A stretch of 64,000 nt of DNA. It comes from Sneathiella sedimenti. GTDB taxonomy: Bacteria; Pseudomonadota; Alphaproteobacteria; Sneathiellales; Sneathiellaceae. The position numbers and the translations under genes were made by a program. Positions 8,396 to 17,375 of this stretch are shown piece by piece; the first letter of the stretch is position 1, and each line of letters begins with the position of its first letter. Location: assembly GCF_017313765.1 (NCBI RefSeq), contig NZ_JAFLNC010000006.1, forward strand, positions 1 to 64,000. The letters run 5' to 3'. Below the pieces are notes generated by a model that worked only from the letters and a program-made list of their open reading frames with translations, did no database searches and had not been told where the DNA came from.

Positions 8396-8746
8396 GTGCT
8401 GCAAGCTGAAATAAACACACAATCTGTTTCAAACAGATTCGAAAAACGGGGTGCCTTTCGGGTATCAAACCCTGTCCTTAGTGTCGAGATTGACGGAGTC
8501 CGGTTTTCCACGGAGAACTGGTCGCTGGATGGATTGCTGTTGAACGGCGTCGCGGAGCATATAGAGTTGGATAAACCAATCGAAGGAATTATCGGTCCGA
8601 TTGGCTCTCCGGAAATGTGCCGCTTTGGAGGACGTATTGTGCGCATCGATGAAGATGACATGACGACGGCAATTGAACTGGACGAGAAAAATGCCGACGT
8701 AGCGGCACTACTTCCTTTATGGGTTTTGAAATATGGCGCTCGTTAG
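8396..8746 (+). CDS. PilZ-domain protein (putative c-di-GMP receptor)
   Basis: Single-domain protein of 116 residues. It carries both c-di-GMP binding motifs of PilZ: RGAFR (RxxxR pattern) about 20 residues in, and NWSLDG (N/D-x-S-x-x-G) about 20 residues later. It ends in the usual strand pattern (RFGGRIVRIDEDDMTTAIELDE). The start is the GTG at 8396, with GGAG 7 nt upstream. Cyclic-di-GMP receptors commonly act on motility or surface polysaccharide, which would fit the flagellar genes of this window, but no partner gene adjoins it. Confidence 0.85.
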   Translation: MLQAEINTQSVSNRFEKRGAFRVSNPVLSVEIDGVRFSTENWSLDGLLLNGVAEHIELDKPIEGIIGPIGSPEMCRFGGRIVRIDEDDMTTAIELDEKNADVAALLPLWVLKYGAR

Positions 8747-8837
8747 ACCATTTCGGCGCTCCCGGGCTTGACAATCCGGAAGCGCGATCACTAAGGTCAT
8801 TTAAGTTGCCGGGTTAAGCTGGCATTCCTTGATTATC

Positions 8838-9022
8838 CTGATGGGAGAGACCGGTACACCGGCGCCGAAGGAGCAACCGCCCCGGAAACTCTCAGGCACA
8901 TGTACCGTCAGGAAAGAGGGCTCTGGAGAGTATGTCGCGGCACGGCCGAACGCATCACCGAAGAGGTAAGCCGGGATTATACCGGCATAATCTTTCAGGT
9001 ACCGGGACAGAGGGGGCATCTA
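8838..9022 (+). ncRNA. Tandem glycine riboswitch upstream of sdaA
   Basis: Two glycine aptamers in series. Aptamer 1 begins GATGGGAGAGACC and contains GGCGCCGAAGGAGCAACC and ACTCTCAGGCAC. Aptamer 2 follows GGGCTCTGGAGAG and contains ACCGAAGAGGTAAGCC, TCTTTCAGGTACC and GGGACAGAGGGGG. These are the conserved elements of the gcvT-type glycine riboswitch. A small hairpin (TGGTG/CACCA at 9033-9048) between the aptamers and the ribosome-binding site is a candidate expression platform. Glycine binding would be expected to turn on L-serine degradation. Confidence 0.92.
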
Positions 9023-9070
9023 TTGAACGCGTTGGTGGATTTTCACCAGAGTGAGAAGGGGTGCCTGCAA

Positions 9071-10543
9071 ATGACGAAAATCTCCAAATCCGGCCTCGGT
9101 AATGTAACGCCCGTCGTGCCGTCGAAACCAACCAGCCCGCCAAACCCAACGTCCCAGTTAAACGTTAATATCAGCGTTACCGATCTTTATACAATTGGCA
9201 TTGGCCCCTCCAGTTCTCATACTGTGGGCCCGATGCGGGCCGCAAAGCGGTTCGTTGATCGGCTGGAAGTAGAAAAATTACTCCCTAAAACTGATCGGCT
9301 TCTGGTCGAACTTTATGGTTCCCTGGCCCTGACTGGGCATGGCCATGCGACAGATATCGCTATTCTTCTGGGGCTGAGTGGCGAGCGCCCGTCCACCGTC
9401 GATCCGGAGAATGTCCATCCGCTGGTCGAAAAAATTCGGGCAAGCGGGAGGATTTTACTCAATGGTCAGAAGGAGATTCCGTTTTTCGAAGACCAGAGCC
9501 TTCTCTTCCTGAAAGACCAACTCCTTCCCGAACATTCAAACGGCATGCGGTTCTATGCCTATGACGCAGACGGCACGCAACTTTTCAGCCGTGACTATTT
9601 CTCTGTCGGTGGCGGCTACGTCGTCTCTCACAACGAAGGCGACAGGGCAGAGACAAAGGGGCATAACATAGTCCTTCCCTATCCCTTCACCTCCGCAGGA
9701 GAACTTCTCGAGATGGGAAAGAAAAGCGGGCTCAGCATCGCGGAAATGATGCTTGCTAATGAAGGAAGCTGGCGGAGCGAGGAAGAAACCTTCACCTTCC
9801 TCGACGATGTCAACGATGCCATGATCAGTTGCATCAAAAGGGGTTGCGAGGGCAAAGGTATCTTGCCGGGCGGTCTCAAGGTGAAACGACGGGCAAACGC
9901 GTTATACAGGGATTTGATGGAGAATCCTGAACGGGCTTCCCGCGATCCATTGACTGTACTGGACTGGGTTAACCTCTATGCCCTCGCGGTGAACGAGGAG
10001 AATGCGGCTGGCGGCCGGGTCGTAACGGCACCCACAAATGGCGCGGCTGGGGTGATCCCCGCCGTCCTGAAATATTACCAGCGCTTCTGCCCCGGCGTCA
10101 CAAAGGAAGGTACACGCAATTTCCTGCTCACCGCGGCCGCGATTGGTGCCATCTATAAGAAGCGCGCGTCAATCTCCGCCGCCGAGATGGGCTGCCAGGG
10201 CGAAGTAGGTGTCGCCTGCTCCATGGCCGCCGGCGCGCTAACGGCTGTTCTTGGCGGCACAAATGAGCAGGTGGAGAATGCCGCTGAAATCGGGATGGAG
10301 CATAATCTCGGCCTTACCTGTGATCCTATTGGCGGACTGGTGCAGATACCCTGTATCGAACGGAATACCATGGGCGCAATGAAGGCTATCAATGCCTGCC
10401 GCCTTGCGCTATCCGGTGACGGCACCCATGTTGTTTCCCTCGATGAGGTGATCGAAACCATGCGCCAGACCGGCGTTGATATGCTCAGTAAATATAAGGA
10501 AACCTCGCAAGGCGGCCTCGCGGTAAACGTCGTGGAGTGCTAA
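9071..10543 (+). CDS. sdaA: L-serine dehydratase (L-serine ammonia-lyase, iron-sulfur type)
   Basis: Oxygen-sensitive [4Fe-4S] enzyme converting L-serine to pyruvate and ammonia. The protein is 490 residues as a single chain with the beta domain ([23 protein letters not shown], residues about 36-58) followed by the alpha domain. Cluster cysteines are visible in [15 protein letters not shown] (near residue 374), LTCDPIGG (near 416) and IPCIERN (near 427). The ATG at 9071 is chosen because the upstream frame is the glycine riboswitch. Compared with E. coli SdaA there is an N-terminal Pro/Thr-rich extension of about 30 residues. Control by glycine suggests that it drains serine made from excess glycine. 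Confidence 0.95.
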   Translation: MTKISKSGLGNVTPVVPSKPTSPPNPTSQLNVNISVTDLYTIGIGPSSSHTVGPMRAAKRFVDRLEVEKLLPKTDRLLVELYGSLALTGHGHATDIAILLGLSGERPSTVDPENVHPLVEKIRASGRILLNGQKEIPFFEDQSLLFLKDQLLPEHSNGMRFYAYDADGTQLFSRDYFSVGGGYVVSHNEGDRAETKGHNIVLPYPFTSAGELLEMGKKSGLSIAEMMLANEGSWRSEEETFTFLDDVNDAMISCIKRGCEGKGILPGGLKVKRRANALYRDLMENPERASRDPLTVLDWVNLYALAVNEENAAGGRVVTAPTNGAAGVIPAVLKYYQRFCPGVTKEGTRNFLLTAAAIGAIYKKRASISAAEMGCQGEVGVACSMAAGALTAVLGGTNEQVENAAEIGMEHNLGLTCDPIGGLVQIPCIERNTMGAMKAINACRLALSGDGTHVVSLDEVIETMRQTGVDMLSKYKETSQGGLAVNVVEC

Positions 10544-10547
10544 ACGT

Positions 10548-11402
10548 TCACTCGTCGCGGGTCAGTATCTTCTGGATGTGAAGCGGCAGGGCAAACGCCG
10601 CGAGATGCACTTCCGGCGTATAGTAATCCGTTGCAATCCCGGCCTCGACATATCTTTCCGCGAGCCGGGAGAGGCTGACTTTTCGATGATCTGCATCATC
10701 CGTCGCCCAACCATAGGCCATCACACCGCCGACGTAGCTCGGGATTGCGGCAAGATAAAAGCTGACATCCTTAAATTGGCTTCCAAGCCGATCATAGCTC
10801 GTCCGAAGTTCGCCTTCCTGCACGAAAGGCACGCCATTTTGCGTGATGATGATCCCGCCCGGTGATAGGCAAGCCTTGCAGTCAGCATAAAATTCCTTGG
10901 TATACAGGACTTCGCCAGGACCGTGTGGATCGGTGCTATCAATAATGATGACATCCCATCGGTCAGACGTCTCACGCACAAATTTGCAGCCATCGGCAAT
11001 GATCAACTCGAGACGCGGGTCATCAAACGCGCCGCCGGACACCGAGGGCATAAATTTCTTGCTGAGTTCCACGACTGTGCGATCAATATCAACCATGGTC
11101 ACAGCGATATTGCTGTGTTTCATTAACTGTCGCGCTGCACCGCCGTCTCCACCGCCAATAATCAACGCCCGGCTCACTTTACCATGCGCCAGAACAGGAA
11201 CATGCACGAACATTTCGTGATAGATGAACTCGTCCTTTTCCGTCGTCTGGACGGCGCCATCAAGGGACATGACCCGACCAAACTGACTATTTTCAAAAAT
11301 CATCAGGTCCTGGAGGTCTGTTTTCTCCCGGTAGATCACCTTTTCGACATTAAGGGCCAGATTGACGCCTGAATGCAGCCCTTCATCAAACAGTTCCATC
11401 AA
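10548..11402 (-). CDS. speE: Spermidine synthase (polyamine aminopropyltransferase)
   Basis: Transfers the aminopropyl group of decarboxylated SAM to putrescine, making spermidine. The protein is 284 residues. Signatures are GGGDGGAARQLMKH (nucleotide-binding loop) and DSTDPHGPGEVLYTKEFY, containing the catalytic and substrate-binding Asp residues. The start overlaps the end of speD by 4 nt (ATGA type), so the two genes are translationally coupled. It converges with sdaA, leaving only 4 bp between stop codons. Confidence 0.95.
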   Translation of the reverse strand: MMELFDEGLHSGVNLALNVEKVIYREKTDLQDLMIFENSQFGRVMSLDGAVQTTEKDEFIYHEMFVHVPVLAHGKVSRALIIGGGDGGAARQLMKHSNIAVTMVDIDRTVVELSKKFMPSVSGGAFDDPRLELIIADGCKFVRETSDRWDVIIIDSTDPHGPGEVLYTKEFYADCKACLSPGGIIITQNGVPFVQEGELRTSYDRLGSQFKDVSFYLAAIPSYVGGVMAYGWATDDADHRKVSLSRLAERYVEAGIATDYYTPEVHLAAFALPLHIQKILTRDE

Positions 11403-11851
11403 CTGACAATTCCCCGCTTGATTTCATTAAGCTGAAGGGTTTCTGGGTTGAAAGCCTCCCGTAAGATCGGGATGGCCTTATACGGGTCCGTCTTGCCACA
11501 CATAAAGATGTCCAGCGCCATATAGCCGCGCTCCGGCCAGCTGTGAAAACTGATATGACTTTCTGCCAACACCGCGACACCGGAAAGACCATCCGGTTCA
11601 AACGCATGAATATGGAAATGCAGCAAGGTGGCGCCCGCCACGTCGATCGCATGACGCAGCGTTTCCTCGATCAGCACCGGATCGTTAAAACCGTCGCCAT
11701 TCCAAAGATCAATGATCAAATGGGTGCCCGCGAATGTCAGGCCATCCTTATGAACAAAATAATCGAGACGATCTTCTTCCACCGCTTCGGGCGCGATTGC
11801 CATATTCTCATTCTCGAGCATAATTCCCGCGAATGCCTCCTTCACTGCCAT
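11399..11851 (-). CDS. speD: S-adenosylmethionine decarboxylase proenzyme
   Basis: Pyruvoyl enzyme supplying decarboxylated SAM to SpeE. The protein has 150 residues and belongs to the short prokaryotic class. The self-cleavage site is Glu97-Ser98 in AESHISFHSWPERGY, where Ser98 becomes the pyruvoyl group. His103 and Cys118 (IFMCGK) lie at the spacing (+5, +20) known from the Thermotoga enzyme. The N-terminal part is about 35 residues longer than the minimal class. It forms an operon with speE. An 8-bp inverted repeat lies about 40 bp upstream of the start. Confidence 0.95.
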   Translation of the reverse strand: MAVKEAFAGIMLENENMAIAPEAVEEDRLDYFVHKDGLTFAGTHLIIDLWNGDGFNDPVLIEETLRHAIDVAGATLLHFHIHAFEPDGLSGVAVLAESHISFHSWPERGYMALDIFMCGKTDPYKAIPILREAFNPETLQLNEIKRGIVS

Positions 11852-11892
11852 ATCATAAGGTGCCGCGTTATCGCCGAGACCACTACTTAGTG

Positions 11893-11918
11893 CAAGTGAA
11901 AAGTGGCAACTTCACTTG
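11893..11918. promoter_or_regulatory. Inverted repeat in the speD leader/promoter
   Basis: CAAGTGAA (11893-11900) and TTCACTTG (11911-11918) form a perfect 8-bp inverted repeat with a 10-nt loop. It lies between speD (minus strand) and the GST gene (plus strand). It could be an mRNA hairpin in the speD leader or an operator. I do not recognise a known SAM or polyamine riboswitch in it. Confidence 0.35.
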
Positions 11919-11983
11919 TGTTTCGGACACCAGTCAACGCAAAATGAGGAGGATTGAACAAGAGAGATAAACAGGTCGTCAAA

Positions 11984-12631
11984 ATGCCCGAAACAAATGT
12001 CGAATTATTCGGCTATAAATTCAGCGTTTATACCCGGATCGTAAGGATCGTTCTGCAGGAAAAGGGAATCGCCTTTGATGCGCAGGAGATTAATCCATTC
12101 GCAGTGGATTTACTAGACAATTACCTCGACATTCACCCCTTCAAGCGGGTCCCTGCCATCCGCCATGGTGATTTCACACTGTATGAGACGAGCGCGATCA
12201 CGCAATATCTTGACGAGGCTTTTGATGGCCCTTCCTTGCAGCCCGGAACGGCAAGAGAGCGTGCCAGAATGCATCAGGTCATCGGGATAACAGACAGCTA
12301 CGGATACCAGCCTCTGGTCAGGAAGGTTTTCTCCCAGAAAGTTTTCGGACCGGCATTTGGCGACCCGACCAATGAGAATATCGTGGTCGAGGGATTAACA
12401 GAAAGCGACCGCATATTAAGTGCACTTGAAAAGCTCCTAAGCGAGGACGGATATATATCTGCCCCCACTTATTCACTGGCCGATGCACATGTCATTCCGA
12501 TGATCGACTATTTTCTGATGGCGCCGGAAGGCGCCGCCATGTTCAGCAGATACCCAAAACTTAGCCGCTGGTGGAACAGCGTAAAAGAAAGGCCGAGCAC
12601 TGTTTTTACCCGGCCAAGTTTACCATGTTAG
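11984..12631 (+). CDS. Glutathione S-transferase family protein
   Basis: Two-domain GST of 215 residues from the ATG at 11984. The N-terminal thioredoxin-like domain reads ELFGYKFSVYTRIVRIVLQEKGIAF, with the cis-Pro motif KRVPAIRHGDFTLYETSAITQYL; an all-helical C-terminal domain follows. A TTG at 11954 sits directly after GAGGAGGA, which is too close to be a good site, so the ATG is preferred. It converges on boxB. GSTs next to aerobic benzoyl-CoA genes are plausible for handling the reactive epoxide, but that role is inferred from location only. Confidence 0.85.
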   Translation: MPETNVELFGYKFSVYTRIVRIVLQEKGIAFDAQEINPFAVDLLDNYLDIHPFKRVPAIRHGDFTLYETSAITQYLDEAFDGPSLQPGTARERARMHQVIGITDSYGYQPLVRKVFSQKVFGPAFGDPTNENIVVEGLTESDRILSALEKLLSEDGYISAPTYSLADAHVIPMIDYFLMAPEGAAMFSRYPKLSRWWNSVKERPSTVFTRPSLPC

Positions 12632-12646
12632 GACCAACCAACTGGT

Positions 12647-14071
12647 CTATTTCAGATTCACATACTCATAGTCGACCGGCATATTGTTGATGCCGCGGTC
12701 CGGCGCGGCGATCCAGCCTGCCATCTTGCCAGGTTCAATAACCTGTTGCATCAGGCTATGAATAAAAGCACGGTCACTATCTGACGGCAGGAACTCGTCA
12801 CGGCGGCGTTCATATTCTTCCGCAGAAATAAAAGCGCCTTTGGGATCTGTAATGACATCCGCCCAAAGCCCGATCTGCCGACGGAACCGGCTTGAAGGTA
12901 ATTCGATCGTGAAGTCAAATCCTGCTTTCTTTATCAGGCGATTCCAACGGGTTACGCCAACCATGCAGTCCTTGATATAAGCGGTTCGGACTTGCTCGTT
13001 TATGGCACTACGTACCGTAATCTCACCCATACGAACGCTGCCCGCTTCATCTGGCATTTCAATCTCTAAGGATGTGTCCCGCTCCACATGATCTTCAAAC
13101 ACGCGCTCATCCGGACGCCCCTTGATGCCATTCGCAAAAGAGATTGCTGCATTGGAGGAGATTTCCGCGCCAAATAGATCCATGCAGGAAGAAAACCAGT
13201 AATTCACATAGCGCTGCAAGGTCGGGAGATCAATAACACCCGCTTTCCGCAAAATTACGGGATCATCAGACTTGAGCTCCACCATTTTTTCCAGCGTGCG
13301 CTTGAATATCCGAGTGATTCCGGTCTCCCCGACATACATGTGATGCGCCTCCTCTGTCAGCATGAACTGGCACGTGCGCGCAAGCGGATCAAAGGACGAT
13401 TCAGCAAGGCATTTGAGCTGATATTTTCCGTCCCGATCGGTGAAATAGGTAAACATGAAGAAGGAGAGCCATTCACTGATTGGCTCGTTGAACGTGCCAA
13501 GAATACGCGGATTATCCTCGCTTCCTGAATGACGCATCAATAGGTCTTCCGCCTCTTCGCGGCCATCCCGACCAAAATAGGCATGCAGCAGATATACCAT
13601 GGCCCAAAGATGCCTTCCCTCTTCCACATTGACCTGAAAAAGGTTACGCAAATCAAAAAGCGAGGGGCATGTCTGCCCAAGCAGGCGCTGCTGCTCAACC
13701 GACGCAGGCTCTGTATCACCCTGGGTCACGATCAACCGGCGAAGGATCGAGCGATACTCGCCCGGCACCTGCTGCCACACCGGCTTGCCAAATTCATCAC
13801 CAAATCCAATGGTGCGACCCTCTTGCTGATCTGCGAGAAAAATACCCCAACGGTAGTCCGGCATCTTTACCGCGCCGAATGTCGCCCAGCCCTTGGCGTC
13901 AACGGAGGTTGCCGTCCGAAGATAAACGTCGTTGGCTTGAAACCCTTCTGGACCCAGTTCCTGCCACCATTCAAGAAACCGGGGTTGCCAATGCTCCAGA
14001 GCCCGCTGCAAACGGCGATCATTACCAAGGTCGACGTTATTCGGGATACGCTCCTGATAATTGATCATCAT
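12647..14071 (-). CDS. boxB: Benzoyl-CoA 2,3-epoxidase, oxygenase subunit BoxB
   Basis: Di-iron monooxygenase that converts benzoyl-CoA plus O2 to 2,3-epoxybenzoyl-CoA. Numbered from MINYQERIPNNV, the ligands Glu120, Glu150, His153, Asp211, Glu240 and His243 fall at the positions I recall for Azoarcus BoxB (NVEEGRH and LTEEAHHMYVGE). The ATG at 14071 has AAGGAG 8 nt upstream; the next codon (14068) is also ATG and gives the 473-residue family length. It follows boxC with a 1-bp gap, so the two are one operon. The usual reductase partner BoxA is not encoded in this window. Confidence 0.95.
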   Translation of the reverse strand: MMINYQERIPNNVDLGNDRRLQRALEHWQPRFLEWWQELGPEGFQANDVYLRTATSVDAKGWATFGAVKMPDYRWGIFLADQQEGRTIGFGDEFGKPVWQQVPGEYRSILRRLIVTQGDTEPASVEQQRLLGQTCPSLFDLRNLFQVNVEEGRHLWAMVYLLHAYFGRDGREEAEDLLMRHSGSEDNPRILGTFNEPISEWLSFFMFTYFTDRDGKYQLKCLAESSFDPLARTCQFMLTEEAHHMYVGETGITRIFKRTLEKMVELKSDDPVILRKAGVIDLPTLQRYVNYWFSSCMDLFGAEISSNAAISFANGIKGRPDERVFEDHVERDTSLEIEMPDEAGSVRMGEITVRSAINEQVRTAYIKDCMVGVTRWNRLIKKAGFDFTIELPSSRFRRQIGLWADVITDPKGAFISAEEYERRRDEFLPSDSDRAFIHSLMQQVIEPGKMAGWIAAPDRGINNMPVDYEYVNLK

Positions 14072-14072
14072 G

Positions 14073-15716
14073 TTACACTCTCCTTTTGTCGAATTCTGCT
14101 TTGGTACCGCTACCAAACAATTTAAGGGCACCCTTCTCGCCAACGGCATTGGGCCGGTTAAATATCCAGTTTTGCCATGCTGATAGACGTCCGAATATAC
14201 GCGTCGCCTGGGTTTCCGCGCCGCCGAAGCGCAAATTTGCTTCCAGGCCCGTCAATGCATCCGGAGACAGGCTCGCGCGCTCCTCAATCAGGAGCCGGAT
14301 TTCCTCAGCCCAATCAATATCATCGGGAATAAAGGTGACGAGGCCCTTTTCCTCCGCATCTACCGCATCGATCTGCATACCGGTCTGCTGCTTCAGGAGA
14401 CTGAGAACACTCTCATCTTGATAAAAGCGACGAGCGAGTCGGGTTAGCCCGTTCACGGCTTCAAAGGCCCCGAAATTCATCTGGCTTAAGGCAATATGCG
14501 GCGGATTACCGTCTTCCTTCGCGATATCCAGCATGTAGATACGATCCGCAGCGAGAGCGACCTCGTAAAGAGTCCCAGCAAAACATGACCCCTCGTCCAC
14601 CAGTGCAAAAAGACTGCGGGAGGAAACATCAAGGCGGGCCAGTGTCCTACGGATCATTCCGATGACTTCCCGGACGAACCAGTCATCCTGATGCGCGAAA
14701 AGGACGGTATCTGCTTTCAATACAACATCGACGTCACCGCGTGTTTTCAGGAGAATTGTACCGACTTCCTCGTTATTTGTCCGCAGCATGAGAATGGCGT
14801 CGTCAAGCTCACGCGCCATGGCGAGAGGCCACCACCCAGCGCCAGCCGCGTGAATATCCGTGAGAGTCTCCGGGAGTTGTCCATCCGGAGACAAAATCGT
14901 AATCGTCGCAACCCCTGACGCTTCATCCAGCGCAGCATCAACATACCGATAATGATAACCATCCTTATCAATCCGCCGATCCAGTGGCGTCAATTCTATA
15001 CCCACTGCCTGCTCAGGTCGCAGACTGCCGACCGCGAGTTCTTCTGCACGCAATTTTACTTTTTTATCAAAACTGTTTCGCGGCACGACCTCATCCACGA
15101 GTCTCCACTCCTTTGCGCGGCGCCCGCGGACACCGTCCGGATTGGTACAAAAAACATCAGCGAGATCATGCCGCACTTTACGCTTGTCCGTGAGGCGCGT
15201 AAGCCCGCCTGTACCCGGCAACACCCCTAGAAGGGGCACCTCCGGCAGGCTTACGGCGCTGGACCGATCATCAATCAGGAATATTTCGTCACACGCCAGC
15301 GCCAACTCATATCCACCGCCGGCAGTTGTTCCGTTACAGGCAGCAAGAAATTTTATGCCGGAAAAACGGCTGGTATCCTCGATACTATTTCGGGTTTCAT
15401 TTGTGAATTTACAGAAATTCACCTTCCATCCATGCGAGGACGTACCCAGCATATATATGTTGGCGCCAGCGCAGAACATCTTGTCCAGCCCGCTGGTAAT
15501 GATAACGCTACGCACTGTCGGATGTTCGAAACGGATCCGCTGCAGCGCATCGTTTAGCTCAATATCCACACCGAGGTCATAGGAGTTGAGCTTTAACTGG
15601 TATCCAGGCACCAACCCACCATCTTCATCAACCACCAGCGTTAGGGTGGCTATGTCACCTGCCACGGAAAGCTGCCAATGGCGGTAATTGTCAGGATGTC
15701 TGTCAAACGTGATCAT
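14073..15716 (-). CDS. boxC: 2,3-epoxybenzoyl-CoA dihydrolase (benzoyl-CoA-dihydrodiol lyase) BoxC
   Basis: Ring-cleaving enzyme of the aerobic benzoyl-CoA pathway. It uses two water molecules to open 2,3-epoxybenzoyl-CoA to 3,4-dehydroadipyl-CoA semialdehyde and formate. The protein is 547 residues and has two crotonase-like regions. The first carries the oxyanion-hole segments LDKMFCAGANIYMLG and CNGTTAGGGYELALACDE. Formate is a product, which makes the formate dehydrogenase operon at 57-62 kb metabolically relevant. It is first in the boxC-boxB operon, directly downstream of the TGCA-repeat operator. Confidence 0.95.
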   Translation of the reverse strand: MITFDRHPDNYRHWQLSVAGDIATLTLVVDEDGGLVPGYQLKLNSYDLGVDIELNDALQRIRFEHPTVRSVIITSGLDKMFCAGANIYMLGTSSHGWKVNFCKFTNETRNSIEDTSRFSGIKFLAACNGTTAGGGYELALACDEIFLIDDRSSAVSLPEVPLLGVLPGTGGLTRLTDKRKVRHDLADVFCTNPDGVRGRRAKEWRLVDEVVPRNSFDKKVKLRAEELAVGSLRPEQAVGIELTPLDRRIDKDGYHYRYVDAALDEASGVATITILSPDGQLPETLTDIHAAGAGWWPLAMARELDDAILMLRTNNEEVGTILLKTRGDVDVVLKADTVLFAHQDDWFVREVIGMIRRTLARLDVSSRSLFALVDEGSCFAGTLYEVALAADRIYMLDIAKEDGNPPHIALSQMNFGAFEAVNGLTRLARRFYQDESVLSLLKQQTGMQIDAVDAEEKGLVTFIPDDIDWAEEIRLLIEERASLSPDALTGLEANLRFGGAETQATRIFGRLSAWQNWIFNRPNAVGEKGALKLFGSGTKAEFDKRRV

Positions 15717-15760
15717 AGGGTTTCCTACCGGGATAGATAAAGAAAACGCCTATAGATTAG

Positions 15761-15794
15761 ATGCACTTTAGTGCATGTCAAGCAATTTACTGCA
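15761..15794. promoter_or_regulatory. Putative BoxR operator: TGCA-N6-TGCA-N15-TGCA
   Basis: TGCA occurs at 15762-15765, 15772-15775 and 15791-15794, that is TGCA-N6-TGCA-N15-TGCA. The first two form a perfect palindrome, ATGCAC-TTTA-GTGCAT (15761-15776). BzdR/BoxR repressors are known to recognise TGCA repeats with such spacing in Azoarcus (recalled, not searched). The site lies in the boxC promoter and touches the end of boxR, so BoxR probably represses boxCB from here. Confidence 0.75.
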
Positions 15795-16695
15795 TGTCAC
15801 CGGACAGAAGGCCGGAGACTATCTGCCCCAAATCCTGGAGACTTTCCGGGACCTCCTTGCCAGAGGTGTCACAATTGGCATCCGCGCGTCGATAGAGGGG
15901 CACTCTTGCTGCCAGTATTTGCTTCAGGTCGGCCATCGCCTCCCGGCTGTTGGCCATAGGACGCATGTCACCTTGAGCAATAACCCTTGCCATATGCTCT
16001 TCCGGTTTCGCCTGCAGCCAGACAACGTGGGTTCTGCTTAATAGCAGCGAGAGAGTTTGTTCATCAACGACGATACTTCCTCCCGTGGCGATAACAACCT
16101 CATCCTGCTTGGTAACGATGTCCGTCAGGCAACGGCGTTCCCACCTGCGAAAGGAGGGTTGTCCTGCCAACGCAAAGATTTCATCCAAGCTCGCGCCGAA
16201 TTCCGTCTCAATAACCTTGTTTAACTCAATGAAACCAAACCCGAGCATTTCGGCGAGAAGCGGGCCAAGCGTTGATTTTCCAGCCCCGCGAAGACCAATC
16301 AATGATATCCGCCGACCTTTCGCCGCATCCTCTGACTTGACCAGATGCTGCTGGGCACCAGCAATCACAGCGGAAAGCTGATCCCGTGACAACCGCCTTC
16401 CAAGACTGTACAGTTCACGCATTTCGGCGCTGAACTCTTCACCAACGGAAACCAAATCTACCAGTGTCGTATCCATGGCCTCAGCAATCTGCCGAAGCAC
16501 AAGCATGGACGCATTCCCCTGCCCCGTCTCCAGCTTGGCGAGATAGCGCTCAGACACACCGGAATCGCGCGCAAGGATTTTGCGGGTCATTCCCCTCTGC
16601 GCTCGCAATGCACGAACATTGGCACCAAGCGCAGAAAGAAAGTCATCTGCCTTGTCATCTTCTCGTCGCTCGGTCTCAAAGGTCGTCTTGATCAT
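15787..16695 (-). CDS. boxR: BoxR/BzdR-type regulator: HTH fused to a shikimate-kinase-like domain
   Basis: Benzoyl-CoA-responsive repressor of the XRE class, 302 residues. The N-terminal helix-turn-helix (about residues 22-80, ANVRALRAQRGMTRKILARDSGVSERYLAKLE) is fused to a shikimate-kinase-like domain with an intact P-loop GLRGAGKST and the SK motif SFRRWERRCL. In known family members this domain binds benzoyl-CoA instead of acting as a kinase. The ATG at 16695 is preferred over the TTG at 16713 because AGGTGG lies 7 nt upstream. It sits immediately upstream of the boxCB operon. Confidence 0.93.
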   Translation of the reverse strand: MIKTTFETERREDDKADDFLSALGANVRALRAQRGMTRKILARDSGVSERYLAKLETGQGNASMLVLRQIAEAMDTTLVDLVSVGEEFSAEMRELYSLGRRLSRDQLSAVIAGAQQHLVKSEDAAKGRRISLIGLRGAGKSTLGPLLAEMLGFGFIELNKVIETEFGASLDEIFALAGQPSFRRWERRCLTDIVTKQDEVVIATGGSIVVDEQTLSLLLSRTHVVWLQAKPEEHMARVIAQGDMRPMANSREAMADLKQILAARVPLYRRADANCDTSGKEVPESLQDLGQIVSGLLSGDMQ

Positions 16696-16791
16696 GTCAC
16701 AACCACCTGCCAATTGAACATTATCCGCTGGACAAAATGCATTATATTTCCTATTCCATTTTTTAGTAGTATTTTTTGGAGAAAAGCAACA

Positions 16792-17253
16792 TTGGCCGAT
16801 CAGATAAAAATTCTTGTTAGCACCATGACCGGAACAGCCGAGCTTGTCGCCGAAGAAATAGCAGACGCATTGTCGGCCAAGGGAGAAGTTGCGGAAATCC
16901 TGTTAATGGATGACCTGGACGCCAATATTCTGAATAACGGTAGTGCCTATATTATCTGCACATCAACGTATGGACAGGGAGATATACCGGATAACGGGCA
17001 GGCCTTTATCGATCATCTCTCCCTCGCGTCTCCTGATCTTTCCGGTGTCAAATATGGCGTTTTCGCGCTTGGGGATCTGACCTACAACCAAACCTTCTGT
17101 AATGCAGGAAACCTATTCGACGAAGCCTTTAATAAGTATGGCGCGGTACGCATCGGGGAGATCTTGCGTCACGACGCCTCCTCCGGTGAATTGCCCGAAG
17201 ACCAGGCAGGAGAATGGGCCGAAGAATGGCTTGAGTTGCTGAAGGCAGCGTAG
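16792..17253 (+). CDS. Flavodoxin-domain protein (MioC-like)
   Basis: Short-chain flavodoxin of about 153 residues. The FMN phosphate loop is STMTGTAELVAEE, the isoalloxazine loops are TSTYGQGDIPDNGQAF and ALGDLTYNQTFCNAG, and the C-terminus PEDQAGEWAEEWLELL matches MioC-like proteins. The start is probably TTG at 16792 with TGGAGA 9 nt upstream; the open frame upstream adds no flavodoxin sequence. It is divergent from boxR and precedes the benzoate-CoA ligase, so it may deliver electrons to BoxB in place of, or together with, BoxA. That role is inference. Confidence 0.85.
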   Translation: MADQIKILVSTMTGTAELVAEEIADALSAKGEVAEILLMDDLDANILNNGSAYIICTSTYGQGDIPDNGQAFIDHLSLASPDLSGVKYGVFALGDLTYNQTFCNAGNLFDEAFNKYGAVRIGEILRHDASSGELPEDQAGEWAEEWLELLKAA

Positions 17254-17375
17254 TGCGAATTGACAGGAAAAGCTTGTCGTTACAACAGGGATGACAATAA
17301 AATCGAAGTAACGATAAACTACGGAACCGCATATAAACTATAATATGAAGCGCTATTCGTTCTGGGAGGGATACA

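Noticed and set aside
8900-9070. N-terminal extension of SdaA from an upstream start
   Set aside because: This stretch is the glycine riboswitch; the coding-like frame is accidental.
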